DNA from: Alphaproteobacteria bacterium
GTDB taxonomy: Bacteria; Pseudomonadota; Alphaproteobacteria; RF32; CAG-239
Length of the DNA stretch: 17,655 nucleotides
Direction of reading: 5' to 3'
NCBI GenBank assembly: GCA_900769705.1
Contig: CAAGHP010000011.1
Coordinates: 1 to 17,655, forward strand
Under the pieces are notes generated by a model. It ran no database searches. It was not told the origin of the DNA and was given only the letters and a program-made list of their open reading frames with translations. Both the position numbers and the translations under genes were made by a program. Shown one piece after another: positions 1 to 7,102 of the stretch. Every line of letters starts with the position of its first letter. Position 1 is the stretch's first letter.

Positions 1-91
1 CTATATCTATTCTATGATATAATTTGGCTTGAACATTGCTGAATAGACACCACAAGCAAAATGTGAATATCAGTATAAACTTTTTCATCAT
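1..91 (-). CDS. Small secreted protein of unknown function, 5' end only
   Basis: Reading leftwards from 91, the frame begins with two consecutive ATG codons and stays open for 30 codons to the window edge, so only the N-terminus is visible. It is a clear Sec signal peptide: two Lys after MM, a hydrophobic core (FILIFTFCLWCLF), and a likely SPase I site after Val-Gln-Ala at about residue 22. A purine-rich ribosome binding site (AGAGGA) precedes the ATG pair. The gene starts 16 bases after the stop of the next minus-strand gene (108-563), so the two are probably co-transcribed. The start region closely resembles that of the neighbour, which suggests a tandem pair. The mature protein is outside the window and its function cannot be judged. 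Confidence 0.7.
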   Translation of the reverse strand, partial: MMKKFILIFTFCLWCLFSNVQAKLYHRIDI

Positions 92-107
92 ATCTCTTAT
101 TCCTCTT

Positions 108-563
108 TTAATTGGTAGCATATCCATCCGGAGGGGTAACACAGTAATGATATTCTGAAGTATCGTCTTGTTGCCCCTCTTTATAGCTTATTTCCACTAT
201 TTCTAAACAACCTTCAAAATACAGACCTTTAATTTTGTATACATAATATTCTTCTACAGTAAAATCTTCTTTATATGTTTTATATTTCGTATCATAGAGT
301 AACCAAGTTAACTTACAAAACATCTTTATATGGTCTTCTTCATTTTCCAATAATTCACAATTACCCTCAGCATTTTTAAGATTTTTATCCAAAGGCGTTC
401 TGAAATCTACAGTAGTTGGTGTTAAATATTCATAGCCTGACCGCATTGACATAGGACGCAAAGGCTGGTTGAAAACCGGATTTACAAATTTCACTTTTTC
501 TTCCGCCAACGCAACATCATTAACATATAAAAATGATAGTAAAAACAAAATAAACTTCATCAT
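108..563 (-). CDS. Small secreted protein of unknown function (151 aa)
   Basis: Not recognised as a known family. The protein begins with a Sec signal peptide (MMKFILFLLSFLYVNDVALA, cleavage likely after ALA) and continues with about 130 mostly polar residues rich in Tyr, Glu and Lys. Two Cys pairs are possible (CELLENEEDHIKMFC, and a Cys near GLYFEGC plus HYC close to the end), which fits a disulfide-containing periplasmic or secreted protein. An in-frame ATG 33 bases upstream exists, but it has no ribosome binding site and overlaps the probable -10 box. The start at 563 follows AAGGGGAA and is preferred; the next codon is also ATG. It is the first gene of a probable two-gene minus-strand unit with the partial gene at 1-91. 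Confidence 0.7.
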   Translation of the reverse strand: MMKFILFLLSFLYVNDVALAEEKVKFVNPVFNQPLRPMSMRSGYEYLTPTTVDFRTPLDKNLKNAEGNCELLENEEDHIKMFCKLTWLLYDTKYKTYKEDFTVEEYYVYKIKGLYFEGCLEIVEISYKEGQQDDTSEYHYCVTPPDGYATN

Positions 564-591
564 ATCACTTGTTCCCCTTTTAATTGTTTTT

Positions 592-619
592 ATCATAATT
601 TTAATATATTAAAAGTCAA
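592..619 (-). promoter_or_regulatory. Candidate sigma-70 promoter for the secreted-protein pair
   Basis: On the minus strand, TTGACT and TATGAT are separated by 16 bases, and the gene start at 563 lies about 28 bases beyond the -10 box. The -10 box overlaps the upstream alternative ATG, so a transcript from here would start inside that codon region. This supports the downstream start. Confidence 0.45.
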
Positions 620-644
620 GCTGTTTTATTATATATTTACAGCA

Positions 645-672
645 AAAAACCGCCTCAATTAAGGCGGTTTTT
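645..672 (-). terminator. Rho-independent terminator after tig
   Basis: Perfect 11-bp stem (AAAAACCGCCT pairing with AGGCGGTTTTT) with a 6-base loop, about 60 bases past the trigger factor stop. Its A-rich outer arm gives a U-tract on the minus strand. Confidence 0.85.
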
Positions 673-734
673 ATAGGCTTTTCGTTGAAATTCAGCTTGT
701 ATCAGCTTAAATATTAAATCCGAAACGGAAAATA

Positions 735-2093
735 TTAAGCAGATTTTTTAGCTTTCTTTTCTTTTTTAGCAGATGCATCGCTGAAGTCATACAGTTCTTC
801 AACTGAAACTTCCTTATCAGCAACATTGGCTTTTTCCAAAACATAATCAACGATTTTTTCTTCGTATGCAGGAGCTTTCAATGCTTCAACAGCATCTTTA
901 TTTTTTACATAGTATTCCAAAACCATTTTTTCTTGTCCCGGATAACGTTTTGCTTCATTCATAATAGCTTTGTTTACATCATCGGCAGACAGCTGTAATT
1001 TGGCATCGGCACCAATTTCAGAAAGCAGCAAGCCCAATTTAACGCGGCGCAAAGCAATTTCTTTATATTCAGCCAAAACATCTTTTTCATCGCGGGCTTT
1101 TTCGCTTTCATCAAGCTGATTTTTGGCTTTAGCATCTTGATATTGCTTTTCAATAGCGGCATATTCGGCATCAATCAATTTTTGAGGAACTTCAAAGCTG
1201 TATTCTTTATCCAAAGCATCAAGCAAGTCGCGTTTCAATTTAATGCGTGAAGTTGCATTGTAGTCTTCCAAAATACGAGATTCAATTTTAGACTTCAAAT
1301 CAGCCACATCTTTTGCACCCATAGATTTTGCAAATTCATCATTCAATTCTACAGGTTTATATTCGCGGATTTCTTTGATTGTGGTAACAAACAAAGCTTC
1401 TTTGCCGGCCAAGTCTTTAGCATGATAATCAGCAGGGAATGAAGTTTTAACTTCTACCGTTTCGCCGGCTTTTTTACCGATTAACTGGTCTTCATAGCCC
1501 GGAATGAAAGAGTTTGAGCCCAATTCCAAAGGATATGAACTGCCTTTTCCGCCTTGGAATTCAACACCATCGATAGAGCCTACAAAGTCAATAACGGCGA
1601 TATCGCCTTTTTTGGTAGCTCTGTCTTCTTCTACTTTTGCGGAATCACGGCGAGAATCTGTCATATATTTAACAGCTTTTTCAATTTCTTCGGCCGGAAC
1701 TTTAGCAACATATTTATTCAAAGTAATTTTAGAAAAATCACCGACTTTTATTTCTGGCAAAACTTCTACTTCAACAGTAAATTCAATATCTTTGCCGTCT
1801 TCAAATTTTTCGATTTTGATATCCGGAGTTACGGCTGGACGCAATTTGTTGCTGGAAATAACTTCATTAACCGCATCGCGGATCATATCGTCCAAAACTT
1901 CGCCCAAAACACTTGGACGGTATTGTTTATCAATCATAGCTTTTGGTGCATGGCCGGCTCTGAAACCTGGAAGTTTAATTTTTTTAGCTACCTGTTCCAG
2001 TTTTTTATCAACGGCAGTAGCAAAATCGGCAGCAGCCAAAGTAACATTATACTTTTTATTCAAACCTTTTGCTTTTTCTTCTTTTACGTTCAT
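735..2093 (-). CDS. tig: Trigger factor (ribosome-associated chaperone and peptidyl-prolyl isomerase)
   Basis: Trigger factor binds the ribosomal exit tunnel through protein L23 and folds nascent chains in the cytosol. The 452-residue protein has the three family domains in order. The N-terminal ribosome-binding domain carries the signature GFRAGHAP at residues 43-50. An FKBP-like PPIase domain follows at about 160-242 (start near GDIAVIDFVGSIDG, with FIPGYEDQLIGKKAGE inside). The helical C-terminal arms end in a Lys-rich tail (KKEKKAKKSA). Length is slightly above the usual 430-450. The frame extends 12 codons further up to a TTG with no ribosome binding site. The ATG at 2093 follows AGAGA and aligns with known N-termini, so it is preferred. 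tRNA-Leu lies 53 bases upstream on the same strand and may share its promoter. The clpP/clpX genes often found next to tig are absent here. Confidence 0.96.
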   Translation of the reverse strand: MNVKEEKAKGLNKKYNVTLAAADFATAVDKKLEQVAKKIKLPGFRAGHAPKAMIDKQYRPSVLGEVLDDMIRDAVNEVISSNKLRPAVTPDIKIEKFEDGKDIEFTVEVEVLPEIKVGDFSKITLNKYVAKVPAEEIEKAVKYMTDSRRDSAKVEEDRATKKGDIAVIDFVGSIDGVEFQGGKGSSYPLELGSNSFIPGYEDQLIGKKAGETVEVKTSFPADYHAKDLAGKEALFVTTIKEIREYKPVELNDEFAKSMGAKDVADLKSKIESRILEDYNATSRIKLKRDLLDALDKEYSFEVPQKLIDAEYAAIEKQYQDAKAKNQLDESEKARDEKDVLAEYKEIALRRVKLGLLLSEIGADAKLQLSADDVNKAIMNEAKRYPGQEKMVLEYYVKNKDAVEALKAPAYEEKIVDYVLEKANVADKEVSVEELYDFSDASAKKEKKAKKSA

Positions 2094-2146
2094 TGTGATT
2101 TTCTCTAAAATAAAATTGTTATTACTCAATAACCATCAAAAAAAGA

Positions 2147-2231
2147 TGGTGCGGGTAAAGAGACTCGAACTCTTAAGCCTCGCGGCACCAGATCCTAAGT
2201 CTGGCGTGTCTACCAATTTCACCATACCCGC
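2147..2231 (-). tRNA. tRNA-Leu (anticodon UAG)
   Basis: On the minus strand an 85-nt class II tRNA can be folded. The acceptor stem is GCGGGTA with TACCCGC. The D-loop contains TTGGTAGACAC. The anticodon stem CCAGA/TCTGG holds the loop CTTAGGA (anticodon TAG). A long variable arm (TGCCGCGAGGCT) is typical of Leu, and the T arm AAGAG-TTCGAGT-CTCTT is followed by an encoded CCA. It decodes CUA, and CUN codons through wobble. Confidence 0.96.
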
Positions 2232-2260
2232 GCTGGGAATACCTTTCCCAATTACGGCGG

Positions 2261-2289
2261 ATTAGAACATAAAACTTTTCATAAATCAA
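2261..2289 (-). promoter_or_regulatory. Candidate promoter for tRNA-Leu (and possibly tig)
   Basis: TTGATT and TCTAAT are separated by 17 bases on the minus strand, about 30 bases before the tRNA 5' end. The same TTGATT-17 arrangement precedes mlaA and gpsA in this window. Confidence 0.45.
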
Positions 2290-2319
2290 GCAAATTTTAA
2301 CACTTAACCCACAAAAATC

Positions 2320-2347
2320 TTGCAAATCAGCAAATTTTGTTTATAAC
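2320..2347 (+). promoter_or_regulatory. Candidate promoter for prfC
   Basis: TTGCAA and TATAAC are separated by 16 bases and end about 31 bases before the prfC start. Exactly the same hexamers and spacing occur at 6320-6347 ahead of the uracil-DNA glycosylase gene. Confidence 0.5.
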
Positions 2348-2378
2348 AAGCTCTAATAGAATAAATATAGAGGAAAAT

Positions 2379-3968
2379 ATGCCTGAACAAATTGTCAATA
2401 AGCGCAAAACTTTTGCCATAATTTCACATCCGGATGCCGGTAAAACAACCTTAACCGAAAAATTACTGCTGTTCGGCGGCGCCATTCAGCAAGCCGGAGC
2501 CGTCAAAGCCCGCGGCGAAAACCGCCATGCTCACTCCGACTGGATGAAAGTTGAGCAGGAACGCGGTATTTCCGTGGCTTCATCAGTAATGAACTTTGAC
2601 TATAACAATATAACTTTCAATTTGCTGGATACTCCGGGACACGAAGACTTTTCGGAAGACACCTACAGAGTTTTGACTGCCGTTGATTCTGCCGTAATGG
2701 TTTTAGACTCAGCCAAAGGTATTGAAACTCAAACTAAAAAACTATTTGAAGTCTGCCGCCTTCGCAACATTCCGATTATTACTTTTATTAACAAATTAGA
2801 CCGTGAAGGCCTGGACCCGTTTGAACTTTTGGACGATATTGAAAAAACCTTGGCTCTTGACGTTACTCCGGCAAGCTGGCCTATCGGCAGCGGTAAAGAC
2901 TTTTTAGGCTGCTATGATTTGATTAACGACCAGCTGATTTTAATGAACAAAAACGGCAGCAAATCGCTGATTAACGATACCATAGAAACTTGTAAGGGCT
3001 TGGACGACACCAAGCTTGATGAGCTTTTGCCGGCGCATGCCGTTAAAAAGCTGCGTGAAGACGTGGAAATGGTGCGAGAATTATGCCCGGCGTTTAACTT
3101 GGAACTATATCTGGCCGGCGCTTTAACTCCGGTATTTTTCGGCAGCGCTGTCAACAATTTCGGCGTACGTGAAGTACTGAACGGTCTGCATGAATTTGCC
3201 CCGTCTCCTCGTCCGCAGACGAGCGCTGAGCGCGTTGTCAGCGCCGATGAAAAAAAAGTTACCGGTTTTATTTTCAAAATTCAAGCTAATATGGACCCGA
3301 AACACCGCGATCGCATCGCTTTTATGCGTATTTGCTCAGGACACTTCAAACGCGGCATGAGTTTACTGCAGGTTCGCACCGGCAAAGATATTAAAATACC
3401 GACTCCTGTTATGTTTTTGGCACAAGAGCGCGAGCTGGCCGAAGACGCTTACGCCGGCGACATTATCGGTATTCCTAACCATGGACAGCTGCGTATCGGT
3501 GACACCTTAACTGAGGGCGAAAAACTACACTATACCGGCATTCCGAGTTTTGCGCCAGAGCTTTTAAAATCCGTACGTGCCAAAGACCCGCTAAAATCCA
3601 AACACTTAGCCAATGCTCTTCAACAAATAGCTGAAGAAGGCGGTGCCAGCATTTTTAAACCGATTGTCGGTTCGGAATATATTGTCGGCGTGGTCGGCGT
3701 GCTGCAGTTTGAAGTGATTGCCGACCGTCTGCGCACAGAATTTAATATTGACGTGATTTTTGAGCCGACACAATATTATACGGCACGTTGGGTTAGCAGC
3801 TCCGATAAAGCGGAATTGGAAAAATTCTATAACACAAACCAGATGAACATTGCCGATGACTATGATGGCGAAAAAGTATTTTTAGCTCGCAATGCTTGGC
3901 ATTTAGGTAAAATCAAAGAAGATTTTCCTCATTTGGAACTACACAAAACCCGCGAACAGACAATTTAA
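2379..3968 (+). CDS. prfC: Peptide chain release factor 3 (RF3 GTPase)
   Basis: RF3 is a cytosolic translational GTPase that removes RF1/RF2 from the ribosome after termination. The product is 529 residues, the same length as the E. coli protein. GTPase motifs are intact: P-loop SHPDAGKT at 16-23, a switch I region around ERGISVASSVM (61-71), DTPGHEDF at 84-91 and NKLD at 138-141. EF-Tu-like domain II and the RF3-specific C-terminal domain follow (SEYIVGVVGVLQFEV is characteristic). The frame continues 14 codons upstream to a TTG, but the ATG at 2379 follows AGAGGA and matches the conserved N-terminus. It stands alone between a candidate promoter and a terminator. EF-G (fusA) and BipA were considered, but the SHPDAGKT and GGAIQQAGAVK sequences are specific to RF3. 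Confidence 0.97.
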   Translation: MPEQIVNKRKTFAIISHPDAGKTTLTEKLLLFGGAIQQAGAVKARGENRHAHSDWMKVEQERGISVASSVMNFDYNNITFNLLDTPGHEDFSEDTYRVLTAVDSAVMVLDSAKGIETQTKKLFEVCRLRNIPIITFINKLDREGLDPFELLDDIEKTLALDVTPASWPIGSGKDFLGCYDLINDQLILMNKNGSKSLINDTIETCKGLDDTKLDELLPAHAVKKLREDVEMVRELCPAFNLELYLAGALTPVFFGSAVNNFGVREVLNGLHEFAPSPRPQTSAERVVSADEKKVTGFIFKIQANMDPKHRDRIAFMRICSGHFKRGMSLLQVRTGKDIKIPTPVMFLAQERELAEDAYAGDIIGIPNHGQLRIGDTLTEGEKLHYTGIPSFAPELLKSVRAKDPLKSKHLANALQQIAEEGGASIFKPIVGSEYIVGVVGVLQFEVIADRLRTEFNIDVIFEPTQYYTARWVSSSDKAELEKFYNTNQMNIADDYDGEKVFLARNAWHLGKIKEDFPHLELHKTREQTI

Positions 3969-3988
3969 ACAGCCCTGTTAAGAAATAT

Positions 3989-4022
3989 AAAGCAAACCTT
4001 GCGTTTTTGTCAGGTTTGCTTT
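3989..4022 (+). terminator. Rho-independent terminator after prfC
   Basis: Perfect 11-bp stem (AAAGCAAACCT pairing with AGGTTTGCTTT) around a 12-base loop, 21 bases past the prfC stop. The following tract (AGTATTTT) is only moderately T-rich, so some read-through into the next gene is possible. Confidence 0.65.
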
Positions 4023-4044
4023 AGTATTTTAAACAAAGTAAAAT
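4016..4044 (+). promoter_or_regulatory. Candidate promoter overlapping the prfC terminator
   Basis: TTGCTT and TAAAAT are separated by 17 bases and end 26 bases before the next start codon. The -35 box lies inside the right arm of the prfC terminator stem. Confidence 0.35.
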
Positions 4045-4070
4045 ATCGGCTGATTTTAAGGAGAAAACAA

Positions 4071-5636
4071 ATGAAATTTGCTGCAGCCCTGATTAAGATT
4101 TTTAGCGGCGCACTTTCCGCCGTCGTTTTTGGTGCATTTTTATACTATACATATCAATATCAAACCACTAAAGATACCGAAAATTTATTTACGGCTAATA
4201 TAGCCCTGATAGTGTTTTTAATTTCTGCCGTAACTTTTGCCCTGCTCTTTATTTTGTTTGATGTTTATCAAAGCAAAAACGCCGAAAGTGATTTAGTAAA
4301 ATTACTGAAAAGCTCGGATTTAAACAATAGTTCCGAAAAAACAAACATCGCCGATTTGCTGGTAAAAATCGCTTCTTTCAGCAATATGACCAATCAGCTG
4401 CTGGACGGACATTTCAAAGAAATTTCCAACAACTTAAATGCATTAAACAACAATTCGGAAATCAGCGGCACCCATTTTCAAAACACTTTAGAGCAGCTGA
4501 CAAATATCTGCGGAGAAATCTCGCAGTATGTTGACAGCATCAAAACCGAAAATACCAAAGAAAATCAGCGTAACGCCGGCCACAACGGCAATTTTGATGT
4601 TTTGGTAGCCACGGTTTCCCGCCTCAGCTCAGATTTGAATGATTTAAACGGACGCTTGCTGGATGTGGTAAATCAAATCAGCAAAAACGTAACCGCCAGC
4701 ATTCAGAGTCATACAAATATTGATAATGAAATCAAAGAACTACTGCAAAAAATTTTGATTGCTAAAAATGAAAACACCATAGAGCATCTCCGACAGCCGG
4801 AAATTCCAAACACTACGGCGGAAAAAGCTATTCCTGAAGAAAATATAAACCAACCTGTCCCGCAGCAGTCCGTTGCCGATTTTTATGAGCAGCATTTCAA
4901 AGATATTCAGGAAAATGAAGAAGAAAAGGCCGAAAACGCTCCGGAAGAAATAACGACAGATACCGATATTTTGCAAGAAAATGAACAACGTATTGATAAC
5001 TTGCTTTCAACTCCGGAACAAGAAGAAACGTTTACTCCTCAAGCCGTTGACACCACAGAACAACAAAACGAAACAGCCATCGAAAATCAGGCTGACACTG
5101 AAACAGCTAGGCAAGAAAAAAAAGAACCTTGGAATATTCCATTGTCTGCCGAAGTTGAAAATGCCGAACAGGAATATGCTGCTGTTCCAGATGTTCAACC
5201 GCTTCAAGATAAGACTGCAGCCGAAAATGAACCGTTTGACTTTGCTTCTTTGGATATTCCGGTAGAAACTACCGTGTCCGAAACAGCAGACAGTTCAATT
5301 GCCGAACATTCAAATAATGCTGCCGGCAGTTTTTCTATTGAAGCCAGCGATCCTTTTAATCCGTCGCCGGAGCATTTTAAAGATGCTGTTGAAAATCCTG
5401 CGCCACTTAATGATGCCCCGATTTCTTTGGATATACAGGATGAAGAGCCGGTTTCGCTGGATTTGCCGAATGAAGAAAGCAATGTAAAGCTTGATGATAT
5501 TTTCAACGACAATTTTGCTTCGGAAATGGCAGATTTGGATATATTAAAAGATAATACAGATGCGCAAGAAAAAAGAAATATCTCAGTAGAAGACTTGCTG
5601 GCCGATGACAACGATCCGTATAACCCGAGCAAATAA
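4071..5636 (+). CDS. Orphan inner-membrane protein with coiled-coil and long acidic tail (521 aa)
   Basis: Not recognised as a known family. Two hydrophobic helices lie at about residues 8-29 and 42-64 with a short polar loop between, so both termini should be on the same side, most likely cytoplasmic. Residues ~65-250 are rich in Asn, Leu, Ser and Lys and look helical, possibly coiled-coil. From ~255 to the end the chain is very acidic (Glu, Asp, Pro, Thr), low in complexity and probably disordered. Short motifs recur in the tail: DPFNPS at 427-432 and DPYNPS at 515-520 just before the terminal Lys, and a pair of (I/V)SLD(I/L) segments. The start at 4071 follows AAGGAG; upstream codons of the open frame lie in the prfC terminator. 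A scaffold or polar/septal organiser role is possible but is only a guess from architecture. Confidence 0.8.
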   Translation: MKFAAALIKIFSGALSAVVFGAFLYYTYQYQTTKDTENLFTANIALIVFLISAVTFALLFILFDVYQSKNAESDLVKLLKSSDLNNSSEKTNIADLLVKIASFSNMTNQLLDGHFKEISNNLNALNNNSEISGTHFQNTLEQLTNICGEISQYVDSIKTENTKENQRNAGHNGNFDVLVATVSRLSSDLNDLNGRLLDVVNQISKNVTASIQSHTNIDNEIKELLQKILIAKNENTIEHLRQPEIPNTTAEKAIPEENINQPVPQQSVADFYEQHFKDIQENEEEKAENAPEEITTDTDILQENEQRIDNLLSTPEQEETFTPQAVDTTEQQNETAIENQADTETARQEKKEPWNIPLSAEVENAEQEYAAVPDVQPLQDKTAAENEPFDFASLDIPVETTVSETADSSIAEHSNNAAGSFSIEASDPFNPSPEHFKDAVENPAPLNDAPISLDIQDEEPVSLDLPNEESNVKLDDIFNDNFASEMADLDILKDNTDAQEKRNISVEDLLADDNDPYNPSK

Positions 5637-5664
5637 CGCCGATAGCAAGTAATATGAAAATTTT

Positions 5665-5699
5665 AAAACACCCTGCCGATTTTGTTGACAGGGTGTTTT
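5665..5699 (+). terminator. Convergent (bidirectional) terminator
   Basis: Perfect 11-bp stem (AAAACACCCTG pairing with CAGGGTGTTTT), 13-base loop, with T-runs on both sides. It lies between the plus-strand orphan ending at 5636 and the minus-strand barrel gene ending at 5716, and can serve both. Confidence 0.85.
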
Positions 5700-5715
5700 G
5701 ATAAACAGTAATAAT

Positions 5716-6273
5716 TTAGAAACGATATTGCAAACCGGCTGTAACTTCTTTGAAGTTGTTTGTATAGCCTGAACCGATGTATGAATATCTGCCGACCACG
5801 CGAGCGCCCCAGTTTTTGTTAAAATCATACTGCAAGCCCAAACCTGCGCGGTAGCCAACTTTGTTATACGAACTTTTTGGAAATTTTTTATATTTTGCAT
5901 GATAAATACCGGCACCGAGTGTTCCCAACGCACTCAAATTAGAGCACATAATCGGATATTTGCCGTAAGCATCCAATGCATATACCGAGAAATAGTTCTT
6001 ACCGCGTTTGTCTTCCAAAGTACGGCCTTTAACTTCGCCTGACTGTTGATATGAAAATTCCAAATCCCAATTTTGATACAGTTGCATACCTATATTGGCT
6101 TTTCCGGAATGGAAGTATTTTTTCATTTTTTTAGCCTGATTACCCTGTTTTGCCTTAAAGAAAGAATAGTCTGCTCCGATATAAGGGCGATATTCATTTA
6201 TATTCCAGCTCATAGCCTGAGCATTAAAAGCAAAAATACCGGCAACGCCTGCTAACAATAATGTTTTTTTCAT
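5716..6273 (-). CDS. Small outer-membrane beta-barrel protein (185 aa)
   Basis: Probable opacity/OmpA-like porin-family barrel (outer membrane protein beta-barrel domain superfamily). It starts with a textbook Sec signal peptide (MKKTLLLAGVAGIFAFNAQA, cut after AQA). The mature part is about 165 residues of alternating polar and aromatic segments, such as YRPYIGADYSFFKA, WDLEFSYQQSGEV, YRAGLGLQYDF and WGARVVGRYSYIGSG. It ends in AGLQYRF, a terminal Phe preceded by alternating residues that fits the BAM recognition signal. Size suggests an 8-stranded barrel. The start follows TGGAGATT. It is a single-gene unit, divergent from the uracil-DNA glycosylase gene and convergent with the acidic orphan. 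The exact function (adhesion, porin or structural) cannot be told; it could also belong to a lineage-specific surface family. Confidence 0.8.
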   Translation of the reverse strand: MKKTLLLAGVAGIFAFNAQAMSWNINEYRPYIGADYSFFKAKQGNQAKKMKKYFHSGKANIGMQLYQNWDLEFSYQQSGEVKGRTLEDKRGKNYFSVYALDAYGKYPIMCSNLSALGTLGAGIYHAKYKKFPKSSYNKVGYRAGLGLQYDFNKNWGARVVGRYSYIGSGYTNNFKEVTAGLQYRF

Positions 6274-6297
6274 ATTTTAATCTCCATTTATAAATGT

Positions 6298-6325
6298 GTT
6301 AAATGACAAATCAAGTATTTTGCAA
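6298..6325 (-). promoter_or_regulatory. Candidate promoter for the beta-barrel gene
   Basis: TTGCAA and TTTAAC are separated by 16 bases on the minus strand, with the start codon 25 bases beyond. The palindromic TTGCAA is the same hexamer used by the opposing promoter. Confidence 0.35.
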
Positions 6326-6347
6326 CACTTTCAAAATTGTATATAAC
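6320..6347 (+). promoter_or_regulatory. Candidate promoter for the UDG-DsbD genes
   Basis: TTGCAA and TATAAC are separated by 16 bases, identical in hexamers and spacing to the candidate prfC promoter. The start codon lies 74 bases beyond the -10 box. Confidence 0.45.
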
Positions 6348-6420
6348 CGTGAAAAAACAAATTTAAATAGTGACAGCAAAAAAAATAACGCTAAAATATT
6401 TGCAAACAAAGGAGATTTAT

Positions 6421-7053
6421 ATGTTCTGCAATCCTAAAAAAGACTGTGAGTTATGTCCGCGTTTGGTCGAATTTCGCCGCGGCAATCAGCAAAAGTTTCC
6501 CGCCTATCACAATGGACCGGTAACGCCATTCGGCTCGCTTGAAGCACAAATTCTGGTGGTTGGACTGGCTCCGGGACTGAACGGCGCTAATCAAACAGAC
6601 AGACCGTTTACCAATGATTACGCCGGCGACATTCTTTATCCGGCTTTGAAAAAATTCGGCTTGGCGCAAGGCAATTACCAAAAACGCAAAGATGACGGTT
6701 TTGAGCTGCTTAACGTGCGCGTTACCAATTCTGTGCGCTGCGTGCCGCCGCAAAACAAAGTAAACGCAGCCGAAATTGCGGCTTGCCGACCGTTTTTACA
6801 ACAAGAAATAGCGTCTATGCCCAAACTGAAAGTCATTCTTTCGTTAGGTTCGGTTTCGCACGGTGCAGTTTTACAGGCCTTGGGCTATACCAAAGCAGCA
6901 TATAAGTTTGCTCACGGCGCTGAGCATTTTTTGCCGAAACACAATTTAGTTTTGCTTGATTCCTACCACACTTCTCGCTACAACATAAATACTAATGTTT
7001 TAACGGCTGACATGTTTGATAAAATCATCGCTCGATTAAAAGAGCTGATTTAG
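6421..7053 (+). CDS. Uracil-DNA glycosylase, family 5 (UdgB-like, iron-sulfur)
   Basis: Removes uracil, and in characterised family 5 members other deaminated bases, from DNA as the first step of base excision repair. The 210-residue protein shows the two family signatures: motif 1 GLAPGLNGANQTDRPFTND (residues 48-66) and the C-terminal SYHTSRYNINT (181-191), close to the family's SYHPSRQNTNT. Four Cys are placed as in [4Fe-4S] UDGs: Cys9 and Cys12 in CELCPRLVEFR, then Cys107 (VRCVPPQNK) and Cys122. The start at 6421 follows AAGGAG; an earlier in-frame start at 6370 has none. The next gene begins 49 bases after the stop with no terminator between, so they may share a transcript, although no functional link is obvious. 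Family 4 UDG was considered, but the motif 1 and motif 3 sequences fit family 5 better. Confidence 0.88.
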   Translation: MFCNPKKDCELCPRLVEFRRGNQQKFPAYHNGPVTPFGSLEAQILVVGLAPGLNGANQTDRPFTNDYAGDILYPALKKFGLAQGNYQKRKDDGFELLNVRVTNSVRCVPPQNKVNAAEIAACRPFLQQEIASMPKLKVILSLGSVSHGAVLQALGYTKAAYKFAHGAEHFLPKHNLVLLDSYHTSRYNINTNVLTADMFDKIIARLKELI

Positions 7054-7102
7054 CTTGAAAATTGTCCTTGCTTTGCCCATATCTTGTTTGGAAAGGAAAT
7101 AT

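Noticed and set aside
2131..2150. Hairpin ACCATC-AAAAAAA-GATGGT at the tRNA 3' end
   Set aside because: Half of it is the tRNA CCA end and the T-run sits in the loop, so it does not fit an intrinsic terminator; likely chance.
1504..2265. Long plus-strand open frame (253 codons) antisense to trigger factor
   Set aside because: It runs through the tRNA-Leu gene and mirrors tig codon usage; the product resembles nothing and no ribosome binding site is present.
5204..5632. 142-codon minus-strand frame antisense to the acidic orphan
   Set aside because: Ser-rich low-complexity shadow of the acidic tail on the opposite strand, without a start signal.
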